Of a stretch of 42,703 nucleotides of DNA, positions 7,308 through 15,707 are shown one piece after another. The stretch covers positions 1-42,703 of the forward strand of contig CAIQQO010000137.1 of assembly GCA_903873965.1 (NCBI GenBank). Reading direction: 5' to 3'. Each line of letters starts with the position of its first letter. The first letter of the stretch is position 1. A program made the position numbers and the translations under genes. The notes under the pieces were generated by a model that ran no database searches, was not told where the DNA came from, and saw only the letters and a list, made by a program, of their open reading frames with translations. Source of the DNA: an uncultured bacterium. Lineage in GTDB: Bacteria; Chloroflexota; Anaerolineae; J036; Brachytrichaceae.

Positions 7308-8441
7308 ATGAAGATCACTAAGATCGAAACGTTCGTTTACTGGATTAACTGGTGCAACTGGCTGTTCGTCAAAGTGTCCACCGACGAAGGGCTGTACGGC
7401 TGGGGTGAAGGTTCGCTGCATGGCGCGATTCGCTCGGTGGAGACCGCCATCCACGAACTCAGCGCGTATCTTATCGGACAAGACCCGGCGGGCGTCGAGC
7501 GTCACTGGCAGGCGATGTATCAGGCCTGGCGCTGGCGTGGCGGACCAACGCTCTTCACTGCGCTCGGCGCGCTCGATATTGCGTTGTGGGATATCGAGGG
7601 CAAGCGGCTGGGCGTGCCGGTGTATCGGTTGCTCGGTGGGCCGTTTCGCCCGCGTCTGCGCGTGTATGCCAGTCACTGGCTGGCCGGGGTGCAGACACCG
7701 GAACAGGCGCATGCCGGCGCACAAGAGGCTATACGGCGCGGATTTGGCGGCTTCAAGTGGGGACCGTTTAACCGCGAACGTCTGCGCGACAACGAGGCGC
7801 GCGAGATCGCTCGTGCCACTGACTTGATGGCCGCGGCGCGCGATGGCGCCGGTGAGTATACCGAGATCTTCGTTGAGTGCGCCGAACTGTTATCTCCGCG
7901 CAGCGCTGTGATTGCGGCGAAGGCGTTCGCCCCGTATCGCCCCGGCTGGTTTGAAGAGCCTATCCCGTTTGAAAATGCCAAGGCTATGATAGCCCTGCAA
8001 CGCGAACTGCCCGTGCCGATTGCGACCGGGGAACGGTTGCTGTCGCGCTGGGAGTACCGTGAACTGATTGAAGGCGGCGGATGCAAAATCGTTCAGCCCG
8101 ACGTGATGCACGCCGCAGGGATCACCGAGATGCGCAAGATTGCCGTCATGGCCGATACCTATTACATCCCGGTTGCACCGCATAATCCGGGTGGGCCGAT
8201 CTGCAACCTGGCGGCCATGCACGTTGCCGCTGCCATATCGAACTTCTTCATCCTGGAACAGATGGAACAAGAGCGTGAACTGCGCGACGCACTGTGTACT
8301 AACCCGGTCCAGTACGCCGATGGTCATTTCGAGTTGCCTACTGCGCCGGGATTGGGAACCGACCTTAATCTGGAAGTGTTGAAAGCGCACGCCTTTCAAC
8401 CGCAGCCGATGGCAGGTTCGAGCGAATCGCTGTGGCGGTGA
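7308..8441 (+). CDS. enolase-superfamily (mandelate racemase/galactonate dehydratase-like) protein
   Basis: 377 residues from ATG 7308, chosen because ATAGGAG (7294-7300) precedes it by 7 nt; an upstream start at 7260 adds an unrelated 16-residue tail. It has an N-terminal capping domain and a (beta/alpha)7 barrel. Visible motifs: VEC (Glu190), WFEEPIP (Glu216), ATGERL (Glu242), QPDVMHAAGITE (Asp265), APHNPGGP (His292) and ILEQ (Glu317). From remembered E. coli DgoD numbering, all lie at a constant +7 offset. The first metal ligand is Glu rather than Asp, and the residue matching DgoD His185 is Ala192. Expected reaction: acid-sugar dehydration or racemisation after proton abstraction next to a carboxylate; substrate unknown. 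It stands alone between divergent and convergent neighbours. Confidence 0.85.
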   Translation: MKITKIETFVYWINWCNWLFVKVSTDEGLYGWGEGSLHGAIRSVETAIHELSAYLIGQDPAGVERHWQAMYQAWRWRGGPTLFTALGALDIALWDIEGKRLGVPVYRLLGGPFRPRLRVYASHWLAGVQTPEQAHAGAQEAIRRGFGGFKWGPFNRERLRDNEAREIARATDLMAAARDGAGEYTEIFVECAELLSPRSAVIAAKAFAPYRPGWFEEPIPFENAKAMIALQRELPVPIATGERLLSRWEYRELIEGGGCKIVQPDVMHAAGITEMRKIAVMADTYYIPVAPHNPGGPICNLAAMHVAAAISNFFILEQMEQERELRDALCTNPVQYADGHFELPTAPGLGTDLNLEVLKAHAFQPQPMAGSSESLWR

Positions 8442-8446
8442 TAGCG

Positions 8447-8487
8447 CGCTCTGTATGGCAAAACCTGCCGGCAGGTGCTGCGTGTGG
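8447..8487. repeat. dispersed palindromic repeat, copy B
   Basis: The second copy of the 41-bp element (35 of 41 identical to 4326-4366), again centred on CCTGCCGGCAGG. It fills nearly the whole gap between two converging genes, so it may also act as a terminator or REP-like element. Confidence 0.65.
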
Positions 8488-8494
8488 TGCGATG

Positions 8495-9919
8495 CTATTC
8501 GCGCCTGTGTCGCAGAAAGCTTCCAGCCACAACGCCACAACCCAGAATGGCGACACTCAGGGCAACCAGTGCCACTGCGCCGGGCGACAGGGGGCTGGTT
8601 GATGGGGCAGGTGTGGCCGTTGCAAATAGCTCCGATGCCAGTGTGAGCACAATCGTCGTTGCCGTGGGCGAGGGTGTCGGCGTATTGGTGGGCAGAGGCG
8701 TCGGGCTGGCGGTCATGGTCGCGGTGGGCTCAATTACGCGCACCGCGACAAACGCCACCGGCGTGTCGAACAGTGGCGTCGGGGTGGGTGCATCGGTGGG
8801 TGGCAGGCGGGTTGACTCGACGGTAGGCTGGGCTGTGGGCTGGCCCGTCGGCGTTTCTTTCGGCAAAGCGGCCGCGGTTGTGGCCGTTGCTGTTGCGGGT
8901 ACAGCAGCCGCAGGTACAACGACCGGCGGCGCGACGCCCTGCTTGAATGCGCCGGCTAGTTCTCGCGTCAAATCGAGGTAGGTGTTGCCATAGCCCGTGC
9001 TTGGTTCAATCTGTGACCCTTCCATCCACTCGTTGAATGACGTGATGATTAACATATCGGGATTGCTGGCTGCCGCGCCGTTGAACGAGTTGCGGTAGAA
9101 CTGGCCGCCGGCGCGGTCTTTGGCGTAGGCCCCGCCACGCCCGGGCACATGCGTGTCATCCCACCCCGGCATGGCGGTGGCCACCCACACCTTGCCGAGG
9201 CCATGCGTCAACCCGGCGAACTTGCTGGCGGTGGCGGCGAAGTTCTCGCTCCAGGCCACGTTGTACAGGTTCAAGCCGTCAAACACGTTTAACCACTGCG
9301 TCGTCACGCCCTCAGCGATCCAGATGGCGGCGTGGTTCGGGTCGGCCTGCGCCCGGATGCTGACCCACTCGTCGGGCGTGAAACGGTTGTTAGCCCAGAA
9401 GAAGATGACTGGTTTACCGCCGTAGCGCAGATAGGCCGGATGCGCGCCGAGGGTGCCGATGGCATACTTGAGGGCGTTGACCACAGCGCCGCTGTCGCCG
9501 AAGAACGGGCTATGTGTTTCGAAATCGATGGCCGCCTTGAACCCGCGCGCATTGGCGATGTCGAGCAGTTGCAGGAAATTGGATTGGGTTTGATTATTAA
9601 CCCCTCCATCCGGTCCGTACCACGAGGCCACGAAGCCGTCGATGCCCGCGCCGCGCGCCTGATCGACGTGTCGCGCAATCGCAGCAGGATCGGTCGAGTT
9701 ATAAGGCTGCGCCGCGATGGCAGACGTTTTACCGCCATCCCACAGGTTGCTGGAGTACCACGTGTAGTAGAAAGCCAGCACGGTACGGGCTGATTGTGCT
9801 GCAACCGGCTGCCCCGATTGTCCCGTTGTGGCAATGAGTACCAGCAGGATCGTAATTAAAGTGACAAGCGACGTTCGAATACGCACAGGCTGATTGTAAC
9901 TTGACCAGCACAGCGTCAC
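8495..9919 (-). CDS. secreted, membrane-anchored GH99-like glycoside hydrolase
   Basis: 474 residues. The N-terminal hydrophobic stretch (SLVTLITILLVLIATTG) is a signal peptide. The catalytic part (about 45-335) begins VLAFYYTWYSS and contains AGIDGFVASWYGPDG, YGGKPVIFFW and ITSFNEWMEGSQIEP, the pattern of the GH99/WbsX-like TIM-barrel group acting on mannan or cell-surface glycans; the Glu in NEWMEG is likely catalytic or substrate-binding. A Thr/Pro-rich linker (about 340-440) leads to a C-terminal transmembrane helix and a basic tail (RHRRE), so the enzyme is tethered outside the cell. The given start is GTG 9919. GTG 9886 (11 codons in) would give a cleaner signal peptide; neither has a clear Shine-Dalgarno. 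The substrate is not deducible. Confidence 0.75.
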   Translation of the reverse strand: MTLCWSSYNQPVRIRTSLVTLITILLVLIATTGQSGQPVAAQSARTVLAFYYTWYSSNLWDGGKTSAIAAQPYNSTDPAAIARHVDQARGAGIDGFVASWYGPDGGVNNQTQSNFLQLLDIANARGFKAAIDFETHSPFFGDSGAVVNALKYAIGTLGAHPAYLRYGGKPVIFFWANNRFTPDEWVSIRAQADPNHAAIWIAEGVTTQWLNVFDGLNLYNVAWSENFAATASKFAGLTHGLGKVWVATAMPGWDDTHVPGRGGAYAKDRAGGQFYRNSFNGAAASNPDMLIITSFNEWMEGSQIEPSTGYGNTYLDLTRELAGAFKQGVAPPVVVPAAAVPATATATTAAALPKETPTGQPTAQPTVESTRLPPTDAPTPTPLFDTPVAFVAVRVIEPTATMTASPTPLPTNTPTPSPTATTIVLTLASELFATATPAPSTSPLSPGAVALVALSVAILGCGVVAGSFLRHRRE

Positions 9920-10086
9920 CCAATGACTTCGAGATCGGCTGGAAGTCTGCTGAAACCTGTAAAATATACCTCGCGTGTTCCCGCTGATCCGGGGCGCGAC
10001 AAATCGCGGCTCCAGGATGACTCCGCCGTAATGACCAACCCAAAAGCCATAGGTTATCAGAATGTCCGTTTAGACGAGGAAGCAGA

Positions 10087-11007
10087 ATGAATTCATTTGG
10101 CTATGTAAGGGCAGACAGTGTTGAAGAAGCTGTCGCCTTGTTGAACGCGCCGGGGCTGACCAGCCGCGTGCTGGCAGGCGGCACCGACCTGATGGTCGCC
10201 GTGCGTGCCGGCGAAACCAGCTTCGATCGCGTGGTCGATATCAGCATGATCCCCGCATTGCGCCGCATTGAGATGAACGGCGCGAGACTGCGCATCGGAG
10301 CAGCGGTCACGTTTTCCGAAATCATGCGTCACCCGCTCATTCTGCAAGGCGCGCGCTTTCTGGCCGATGCGACGCACTCGGTGCGCACGATGCAGGTGAC
10401 CAATGCCGCAACGTTGGGCGGGAATGTGGCTAATGCGGCTGCTGCTGCCGATACCCCGCCGGTGCTGGTGTGCCTGGATGCCGAGGCGATCATCGCCACC
10501 CCGCAGGGAGAGCACGGTTCTGCGCCCCTGTGGGAGCGCGCGCCAGTGGCAAGCCTGTTGCGCGGGCATCTGAAGCACGCCATCCCCGCAGGCGGGTTGT
10601 TGATCGCCTTTGAGTTTGACCCCCTTGTGCCTGAGACGCGCAATACGTTTTTGAAATTGGGTCGGCGCAATGCGCTGACGATATCGCGCATTAACATAGC
10701 TGCCACAGGACGGCAGGACAACGCGGGCGCTATCGCCGATGTGCGGCTGGTGGCAGGCGCGTGTTTCTCGCGTCCGCGCCGTGCGCACGAGGTCGAGGCC
10801 ATGCTGCGCGGGCAACCGCCTTCGGCAGCCTTGTTTGCCGAGGCCGGACAACTGATGATGCGCCTGATGGTGCAGGAGACTGGCCAGCGCTGGTCGACGG
10901 AATACAAGTCGCGGGCGCTGGCTGCGATGGTGGAAGAGGCGTTGGAGAATGTGTTGCCGCTGCATCCTGAAATGGCAACCGAAGCAGTAAGGGAGAGCAT
11001 GCGATGA
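10087..11007 (+). CDS. molybdenum hydroxylase FAD-binding (medium) subunit
   Basis: 306 residues, matching the CoxM/XdhB family. FAD-binding motifs are LAGGTDL (29-35) and TLGGNVANA (108-116). It passes electrons from the iron-sulfur subunit to an acceptor in an alpha-beta-gamma xanthine dehydrogenase-type complex in the cytoplasm. GAGGAAG at 10076-10082 is the Shine-Dalgarno. Its stop overlaps the start of the 2Fe-2S subunit (ATGA), indicating translational coupling. It is first in a three-gene operon. Confidence 0.92.
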   Translation: MNSFGYVRADSVEEAVALLNAPGLTSRVLAGGTDLMVAVRAGETSFDRVVDISMIPALRRIEMNGARLRIGAAVTFSEIMRHPLILQGARFLADATHSVRTMQVTNAATLGGNVANAAAAADTPPVLVCLDAEAIIATPQGEHGSAPLWERAPVASLLRGHLKHAIPAGGLLIAFEFDPLVPETRNTFLKLGRRNALTISRINIAATGRQDNAGAIADVRLVAGACFSRPRRAHEVEAMLRGQPPSAALFAEAGQLMMRLMVQETGQRWSTEYKSRALAAMVEEALENVLPLHPEMATEAVRESMR

Positions 11008-11519
11008 ATACTCAGATCAAGTTTACGTTGAATGGCAGTCCCGTCATGGTGGAAGCCCCTGGAGAGATCAGCCTGTTGCGCCTGTTGCGCGATCATTTGA
11101 ACCTGACCGGGACGAAGGAAGGTTGCGCTATTGGCGAGTGCGGCGCATGCTCCGTGCTTCTGGATGGGCGCGTGGTAAATTCGTGCCTTGTGCTGGCACC
11201 GCAGGTAAACGGGCGTGAGGTTGTCACGATTGAGGGGCTGGGTCAACAGGACGGCGCGCATAGCGCAAGTGACCTGCAGGCGGCCTTTGTCAAATATGGC
11301 GCGGTGCAATGCGGTTATTGCACGCCCGGGCTGGTGATTGCGGGCGAGGCGCTCCTGCGCAGCAATCCGATGCCCACGCGCGCAGAAATCATCGATGGTA
11401 TTGCGGGCAACCTGTGTCGCTGTACGGGCTATCAGCAGATCGTCGACGCGATTGAACAGACCGCCCTCCAGCGGGCTGAGCGTACTCAGCAGCACGCGGC
11501 TGCCAAGGTGCAGGAGTAA
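11004..11519 (+). CDS. molybdenum hydroxylase 2Fe-2S (small) subunit
   Basis: 171 residues with both expected clusters: a plant-ferredoxin-type site (Cys41, Cys46, Cys49, Cys61 in GCAIGECGACS...NSC) and an alpha-helical site (Cys103, Cys106, Cys138, Cys140 in CGYCTPG...LCRCTGY). It carries electrons from the molybdenum centre to FAD. The start overlaps the preceding stop by 4 nt, and the Mo subunit starts 4 nt after its stop. Confidence 0.95.
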   Translation: MNTQIKFTLNGSPVMVEAPGEISLLRLLRDHLNLTGTKEGCAIGECGACSVLLDGRVVNSCLVLAPQVNGREVVTIEGLGQQDGAHSASDLQAAFVKYGAVQCGYCTPGLVIAGEALLRSNPMPTRAEIIDGIAGNLCRCTGYQQIVDAIEQTALQRAERTQQHAAAKVQE

Positions 11520-11522
11520 TTC

Positions 11523-13901
11523 ATGTTGCGACACACCACTCATTGGGTCACCAAACCCGCCAACCGCGTCGATGGCCCGGACAAGGCTAACGGCAAAGCC
11601 AAATACGCCGGTGATTACCGCGTGCCCGGACAACTGGCGACGCGTGCGCTGCGCAGCCCGATCCCGCATGCGCGCATTCTACGCATCGACACGTCCGCCG
11701 CGCTCAAGGTGCCGGGCGTGCTGGCTGTCATCACTTCGGATGACTTTGTCGATCACGGGCGTTTCGGCTTTCCGGTGGCCGATAACTTCATCCTGGCCTA
11801 CCAGAAGGTGCGCTATGTGGGCGAAGGCATTGCGATTGTCGCAGCCGTTGATGCTGAGGCTGCCGAAGCCGGCGTGCGCGCGATCGAACTTGACCTTGAA
11901 GCGTTGCCGGTGATCGAGGACATGGAGCAGGCGTTGCTGCCGGATGCGCCGATCATCCCGGATGTCGTCACCGAGGGTAGCAAGCACGGTCAGCCAAACA
12001 TCTGCCTGACTCAGATCGTGCGCAATGGCGACCCTGAGCCGATCATCGACGCCAGCCCGGTGCAGCTTGACCAGACCTACGCGACGCCGTTTCAAGAGCA
12101 TGCCTATCTCGAGCCGGAAGCCGTCTTGAGCATTCCGAACCCGGATGGCAGCGTGATTATTTATGCGTGCGACCAGAGTCCATTCAACAATCGCGGCGTC
12201 GCGGCTGCTGTGCTGGGGCTGCCGCAGGACAAGGTGCGCGTCATCCAGGCCATCGTTGGCGGGTCGTTCGGCGGCAAGGATGAGGTGGTGTATCAGATGT
12301 CGGCGCAGACGGCCAAACTGGCGCTGCTGACAAACCGCCCGGTCAGCATGGTATTCAGCCGCGAAGAGTCGATCATGGTCTCGTACAAGCGCGATGCGTC
12401 GCAGATTCGTATAAGGCTGGGCGCTGACCGCGATGGCACACTGCAGGCGGCCAGGGTCGAAGCGTGGCTGGATGGCGGCGCGTATTCGGCGGAGACGGTG
12501 TTGACCGCGTGGCGCGCTGCCATGCACCTGGCGGGCGCTTATAAGTATCAGGCCGTCAAAGGCGATGTGCATGTGCTGTATACCAACAACAACTACAGCA
12601 GCGCCTTTCGCGGCTTTGGCAACACCGAAGCCGTGGCATGCATCGAGCAGGCGATTGATGAAATAGCGGAACAGGTCGAGATCGACCCAATCGACTTGCG
12701 CCTGAAGAATATCATTGGCAAGGGCGACCAGACGATGACTGGCGCCACGTTGAACCAGGAAGTGGGCTTGCGCGCGTGCCTGGAATGGGTGCGCCAGAAG
12801 AGCGACTGGGATCGCAAGCGGCGCGAGTTCCCGCTACAGAACAAGGGGCGACGCTACCAAAAGGGCATTGGCGTGGCGTGCTATTTTCACGGCATGGGGC
12901 TGGGCGGCGAGGGCACGGACTTTGCCAACGCGACGGTCGCCATTGAGCGCGACAACTCGGTCACGCTGACGAACGGCCTAACCGACTACGGCACCGGCGC
13001 ACGCACCGTGTTCACGTTGATCGCGGCAGACGTGTTGGGCGCGCGCCCCGAGCGCATCAAGGTGCTGTTGACCGATACCGAGACCGCCATCGACTCCGGC
13101 CCGACGGTCGCCAGCCGCGCCTCGGTCGTTGGCGGCAATGCCACGCGCGTCGCGGTGGAGAAGATCGCGCAGTTGCTGACCTTTGCGGCGGCCAATCTGC
13201 TGCAATGCGCGCCGGCGCAAATTCTGCGCGACAAGGAAGCCTTCATCGGCCCGGACGAAGAGCCGGTCGATTTCGACACGGTTGTGAATCATGCGCGCAA
13301 ACTGGGCTATGTCCTGTCGGCGCATGGCCGCTGGCAATTGCCCGTGATCCACTGGGATTTCGCCAAAGGCACAGGCACGCCCTACGTGGGTTACACCTTC
13401 GGCGCGGCGATCGTTGAGGTCACCGTACATAGCGGCACCGGGCGCGTGCAGGCCGACCGTATCTGGGCGGCGCACGACATTGGCAAGGTGCTGTTCCCCG
13501 AAGGCGCGTATGGCCAGCTTTATGGCGGCATCACGCAAGGGCTGGGATATGGGTTGATGGAAGAGGTTGAGTTCAACCACGGCTACATCCACAACGTCAA
13601 CTTCGACGACTACATCATTCCCACCGCGATGGATGTGCCGCCGATTGAGGCCACCTTCATCGAGGCGCCGTTTCACCTCGGGCCGTATGGCGCGAAGAAC
13701 GTGGCTGAACCAAGTATGTTGGGCGTGGCGCCGGCGCTGGCTAATGCGGTGTATCACGCCACAGGCAAGCGCATCCGCGAACTGCCGCTGACGCCGGAAC
13801 GGGTGCTGCTGGGGCATGCCTTGCATAACGACGACCACGGCGACAACTCGCGGCAGTGGCTTGGGTACGGGAAGGGGCTGGGAAACGTGCGGGTGATATA
13901 G
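11523..13901 (+). CDS. molybdopterin-binding (large) subunit, xanthine dehydrogenase family
   Basis: 792 residues. Motifs include VGGSFGGKDE (Mo-cofactor binding), AFRGFGNTEA (substrate-positioning Arg), and GAKNVAEPSMLGVAPALANAV, where Glu729 matches the catalytic base of the hydroxylases. It lacks the AYRCSFR active-site loop of form I CO dehydrogenase, so CO oxidation is unlikely. Expected activity is hydroxylation of a purine, N-heterocycle or aldehyde; the substrate is unresolved. Maturation genes and the XdhC-type inserter are not in the window. It is the last gene of the operon. Confidence 0.92.
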   Translation: MLRHTTHWVTKPANRVDGPDKANGKAKYAGDYRVPGQLATRALRSPIPHARILRIDTSAALKVPGVLAVITSDDFVDHGRFGFPVADNFILAYQKVRYVGEGIAIVAAVDAEAAEAGVRAIELDLEALPVIEDMEQALLPDAPIIPDVVTEGSKHGQPNICLTQIVRNGDPEPIIDASPVQLDQTYATPFQEHAYLEPEAVLSIPNPDGSVIIYACDQSPFNNRGVAAAVLGLPQDKVRVIQAIVGGSFGGKDEVVYQMSAQTAKLALLTNRPVSMVFSREESIMVSYKRDASQIRIRLGADRDGTLQAARVEAWLDGGAYSAETVLTAWRAAMHLAGAYKYQAVKGDVHVLYTNNNYSSAFRGFGNTEAVACIEQAIDEIAEQVEIDPIDLRLKNIIGKGDQTMTGATLNQEVGLRACLEWVRQKSDWDRKRREFPLQNKGRRYQKGIGVACYFHGMGLGGEGTDFANATVAIERDNSVTLTNGLTDYGTGARTVFTLIAADVLGARPERIKVLLTDTETAIDSGPTVASRASVVGGNATRVAVEKIAQLLTFAAANLLQCAPAQILRDKEAFIGPDEEPVDFDTVVNHARKLGYVLSAHGRWQLPVIHWDFAKGTGTPYVGYTFGAAIVEVTVHSGTGRVQADRIWAAHDIGKVLFPEGAYGQLYGGITQGLGYGLMEEVEFNHGYIHNVNFDDYIIPTAMDVPPIEATFIEAPFHLGPYGAKNVAEPSMLGVAPALANAVYHATGKRIRELPLTPERVLLGHALHNDDHGDNSRQWLGYGKGLGNVRVI

Positions 13902-13961
13902 AATGTGCCAGGATGTGTTATGTAGCAGTAAGCGATGAGACAAGTAGCTTACCGCAACTGG

Positions 13962-13985
13962 TTATGAACTTATGAACTTATGAAC
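13962..13985 (+). repeat. three tandem copies of TTATGAAC
   Basis: Perfect 8-bp tandem triplication (13962-13969, 13970-13977, 13978-13985), 33 nt before the AIM24-family start. It could be slippage or a binding-site array; nothing else is visible in this gap. Confidence 0.6.
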
Positions 13986-14017
13986 GTTGTTTTGGAAAGT
14001 GTTTAGAAAAAGGATGA

Positions 14018-14845
14018 ATGACGATGAGTATTGATTTTGATATTACTGAAAAAGGAAGTGGCAAAGGCAGTAGTGTGGAGATTCTGCGTTATAAGCAGCT
14101 ACTCGGCAGTAGCGACGCTGCAACAGCGCAAATGATTTTCTACGCCAACCAATCAGGCATGAACCTTAAGCAGGTTCGAGTTCTCTTGAGCGGTGGAGAG
14201 ATCATGATGGAATCAGGCCTGCTGCATTTTATGAAGGGACACATCACGGCTGAGAACAAGATGGGGGGACTGGGTGGCCTGGCGAAGAAGATTGCGGCCA
14301 ACGCGCTCACCAATGAAACGACGTTCAAGCCGAGTTATAAGGGCACGGGCGAAATCTACCTTGAACCGTCATTTGGTCATTACATCATTGTCCCGTTGAA
14401 TGCAGAAGAAATGATTGTTGACAAGGGCATGTTTGTGGCGTGTGAATCCACGGTGGAAGTTGGCGTGGCGGCGCAGCGTAACATCTCATCAGCGCTTTTT
14501 GGCGGCGATGGTTTCTTTCAAACGCGGCTTTTTGGCACAGGATGGTGCGTGCTTTCCAGCCCGGTGCCGTCCAGTGAAGTCATGCGGCTAAAACTGGACA
14601 ATGAGAAGCTATCCGTAGATGGCAACTTTGCGTTGCTGCGAAAGGGCAAGATTGAGTTCAAAGTGGAAAAGTCAACCAAATCGCTACTTGGCGGCGCAAC
14701 AGGCGGCGAGGGTTTGCTACAGACTTTCACGGGAACCGGCGAAGTGTGGCTAGCGCCTACGCAGAGCGTTTATGCGCGATTACGATACGAAGGTCTGGGT
14801 CAATTATCACAGAGCACAGGGTCTATGGGTCAAAGCACAAAGTAA
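14018..14845 (+). CDS. AIM24 family protein (TIGR00266/PF01987-like)
   Basis: 275 residues in two similar beta-rich halves (EIMMESGLLHFMKGHI... and FKVEKSTKSLLGGATGGEGLLQTFTGTGEVWLAPT). The repeated Gly-rich 'LFGGDGFFQTRLFGTGW' and 'LLGG..GGEGLLQTFTGTG' segments are the hallmark of AIM24 proteins. The biochemical role of bacterial AIM24 proteins is unknown; the yeast namesake influences mitochondrial inner-membrane organisation. AAAAAGG precedes ATG 14018 by 4 nt; ATG 14024 is an alternative start. The next gene starts 31 nt downstream on the same strand. Confidence 0.8.
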   Translation: MTMSIDFDITEKGSGKGSSVEILRYKQLLGSSDAATAQMIFYANQSGMNLKQVRVLLSGGEIMMESGLLHFMKGHITAENKMGGLGGLAKKIAANALTNETTFKPSYKGTGEIYLEPSFGHYIIVPLNAEEMIVDKGMFVACESTVEVGVAAQRNISSALFGGDGFFQTRLFGTGWCVLSSPVPSSEVMRLKLDNEKLSVDGNFALLRKGKIEFKVEKSTKSLLGGATGGEGLLQTFTGTGEVWLAPTQSVYARLRYEGLGQLSQSTGSMGQSTK

Positions 14846-14876
14846 TCAGTACCGGTATGTTGTTGGAGCGTTGGCA

Positions 14877-15707
14877 ATGGAAGAGAGAGACTTATCGTTT
14901 ATACCCGTTGATAACCTGCAGCCCAAGGCGTTGACGCCGGCGCAGGTGGCGCACTACAACTCGCATGGCTATGTCATGCCGCTGTCGATTTACAGCGAGG
15001 CCGAGGCGTTGGCTAATCGTCGTTATTTCGACTATCTGCTGGCTGAGATGAAGGCGCATAACGATGGGCGCGATGCGTATGCCATCAACGGGTATCACGT
15101 TCGTTGCAGAGGCTTGTGGGACATCGTCATGCACCCGCGCATCCTGGACTACGTCGAAGACCTGGTCGGCCCCAACATCATCGCGTGGGGCTCGCATTTT
15201 TTCTGCAAGCTGCCGCATGACCCCAAACATGTTCCCATGCATCAGGACGCATCTTATTGGCCGCTCTCACCCGCGCGTACGGTGACGGTGTGGCTGGCGA
15301 TCGACGACGCGGACAGCCAGAACTCTGCTATGCAGTTCATTCCCGGCACGCACACGCTGGGGCACCTGGCGTGGAAAGAAACTGACAAACCCGCCGTGCT
15401 TGGCCAGGAGATCCCTGATATCGAACGGTTGGGTCAACCCGTCTTCGACACGCTCAAGGCCGGCGCGATGTCGTTACACGCCGATATGCTGGCACATGGA
15501 TCAGGACCTAATACGTCCGACCGGCGGCGCTGTGGTCTGACCGTTCGCTACTGCCCGCCTAACGTTCGCGCGCTCAACCCATCGTGGGCCAGGCAGTCGA
15601 TTGTGTGCCGTGGCGCCGATGCGTCGGGTCACTGGGCGAATAACCCGCGACCCGACGGCGAAGACTTGTCGCTACACGGCAAGCCGAAGTCGATTGGCGG
15701 GAATTAG
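14877..15707 (+). CDS. phytanoyl-CoA dioxygenase (PhyH) family protein
   Basis: 276 residues from ATG 14877, supported by TTGGAG at 14863-14868. A longer frame from 14772 would overlap the AIM24 gene by 74 nt and is rejected. The Fe(II) triad is visible: HQD (His122, Asp124) and AHGSGPNTS (His207), with Arg near 217-218 to bind 2-oxoglutarate. Family members hydroxylate lipids, halogenated or other small substrates; the substrate is unknown. Its TAG stop overlaps the TAA stop of the converging response regulator by 4 nt, so no terminator separates them. Confidence 0.85.
   Translation: MEERDLSFIPVDNLQPKALTPAQVAHYNSHGYVMPLSIYSEAEALANRRYFDYLLAEMKAHNDGRDAYAINGYHVRCRGLWDIVMHPRILDYVEDLVGPNIIAWGSHFFCKLPHDPKHVPMHQDASYWPLSPARTVTVWLAIDDADSQNSAMQFIPGTHTLGHLAWKETDKPAVLGQEIPDIERLGQPVFDTLKAGAMSLHADMLAHGSGPNTSDRRRCGLTVRYCPPNVRALNPSWARQSIVCRGADASGHWANNPRPDGEDLSLHGKPKSIGGN

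Noticed and set aside
8660..8930. Repetitive G/C-rich stretch as a possible DNA repeat array
   Set aside because: It is explained by the Thr/Pro-rich linker codons of the minus-strand GH99-like gene.
10087..13901. Operon as aerobic CO dehydrogenase (coxMSL)
   Set aside because: The large subunit lacks the AYRCSFR active-site loop, and the gene order M-S-L alone is shared by many molybdenum hydroxylases.
14772..14876. Upstream start of the phytanoyl-CoA dioxygenase-family gene
   Set aside because: It overlaps the AIM24 gene out of frame and ATG 14877 has its own Shine-Dalgarno.
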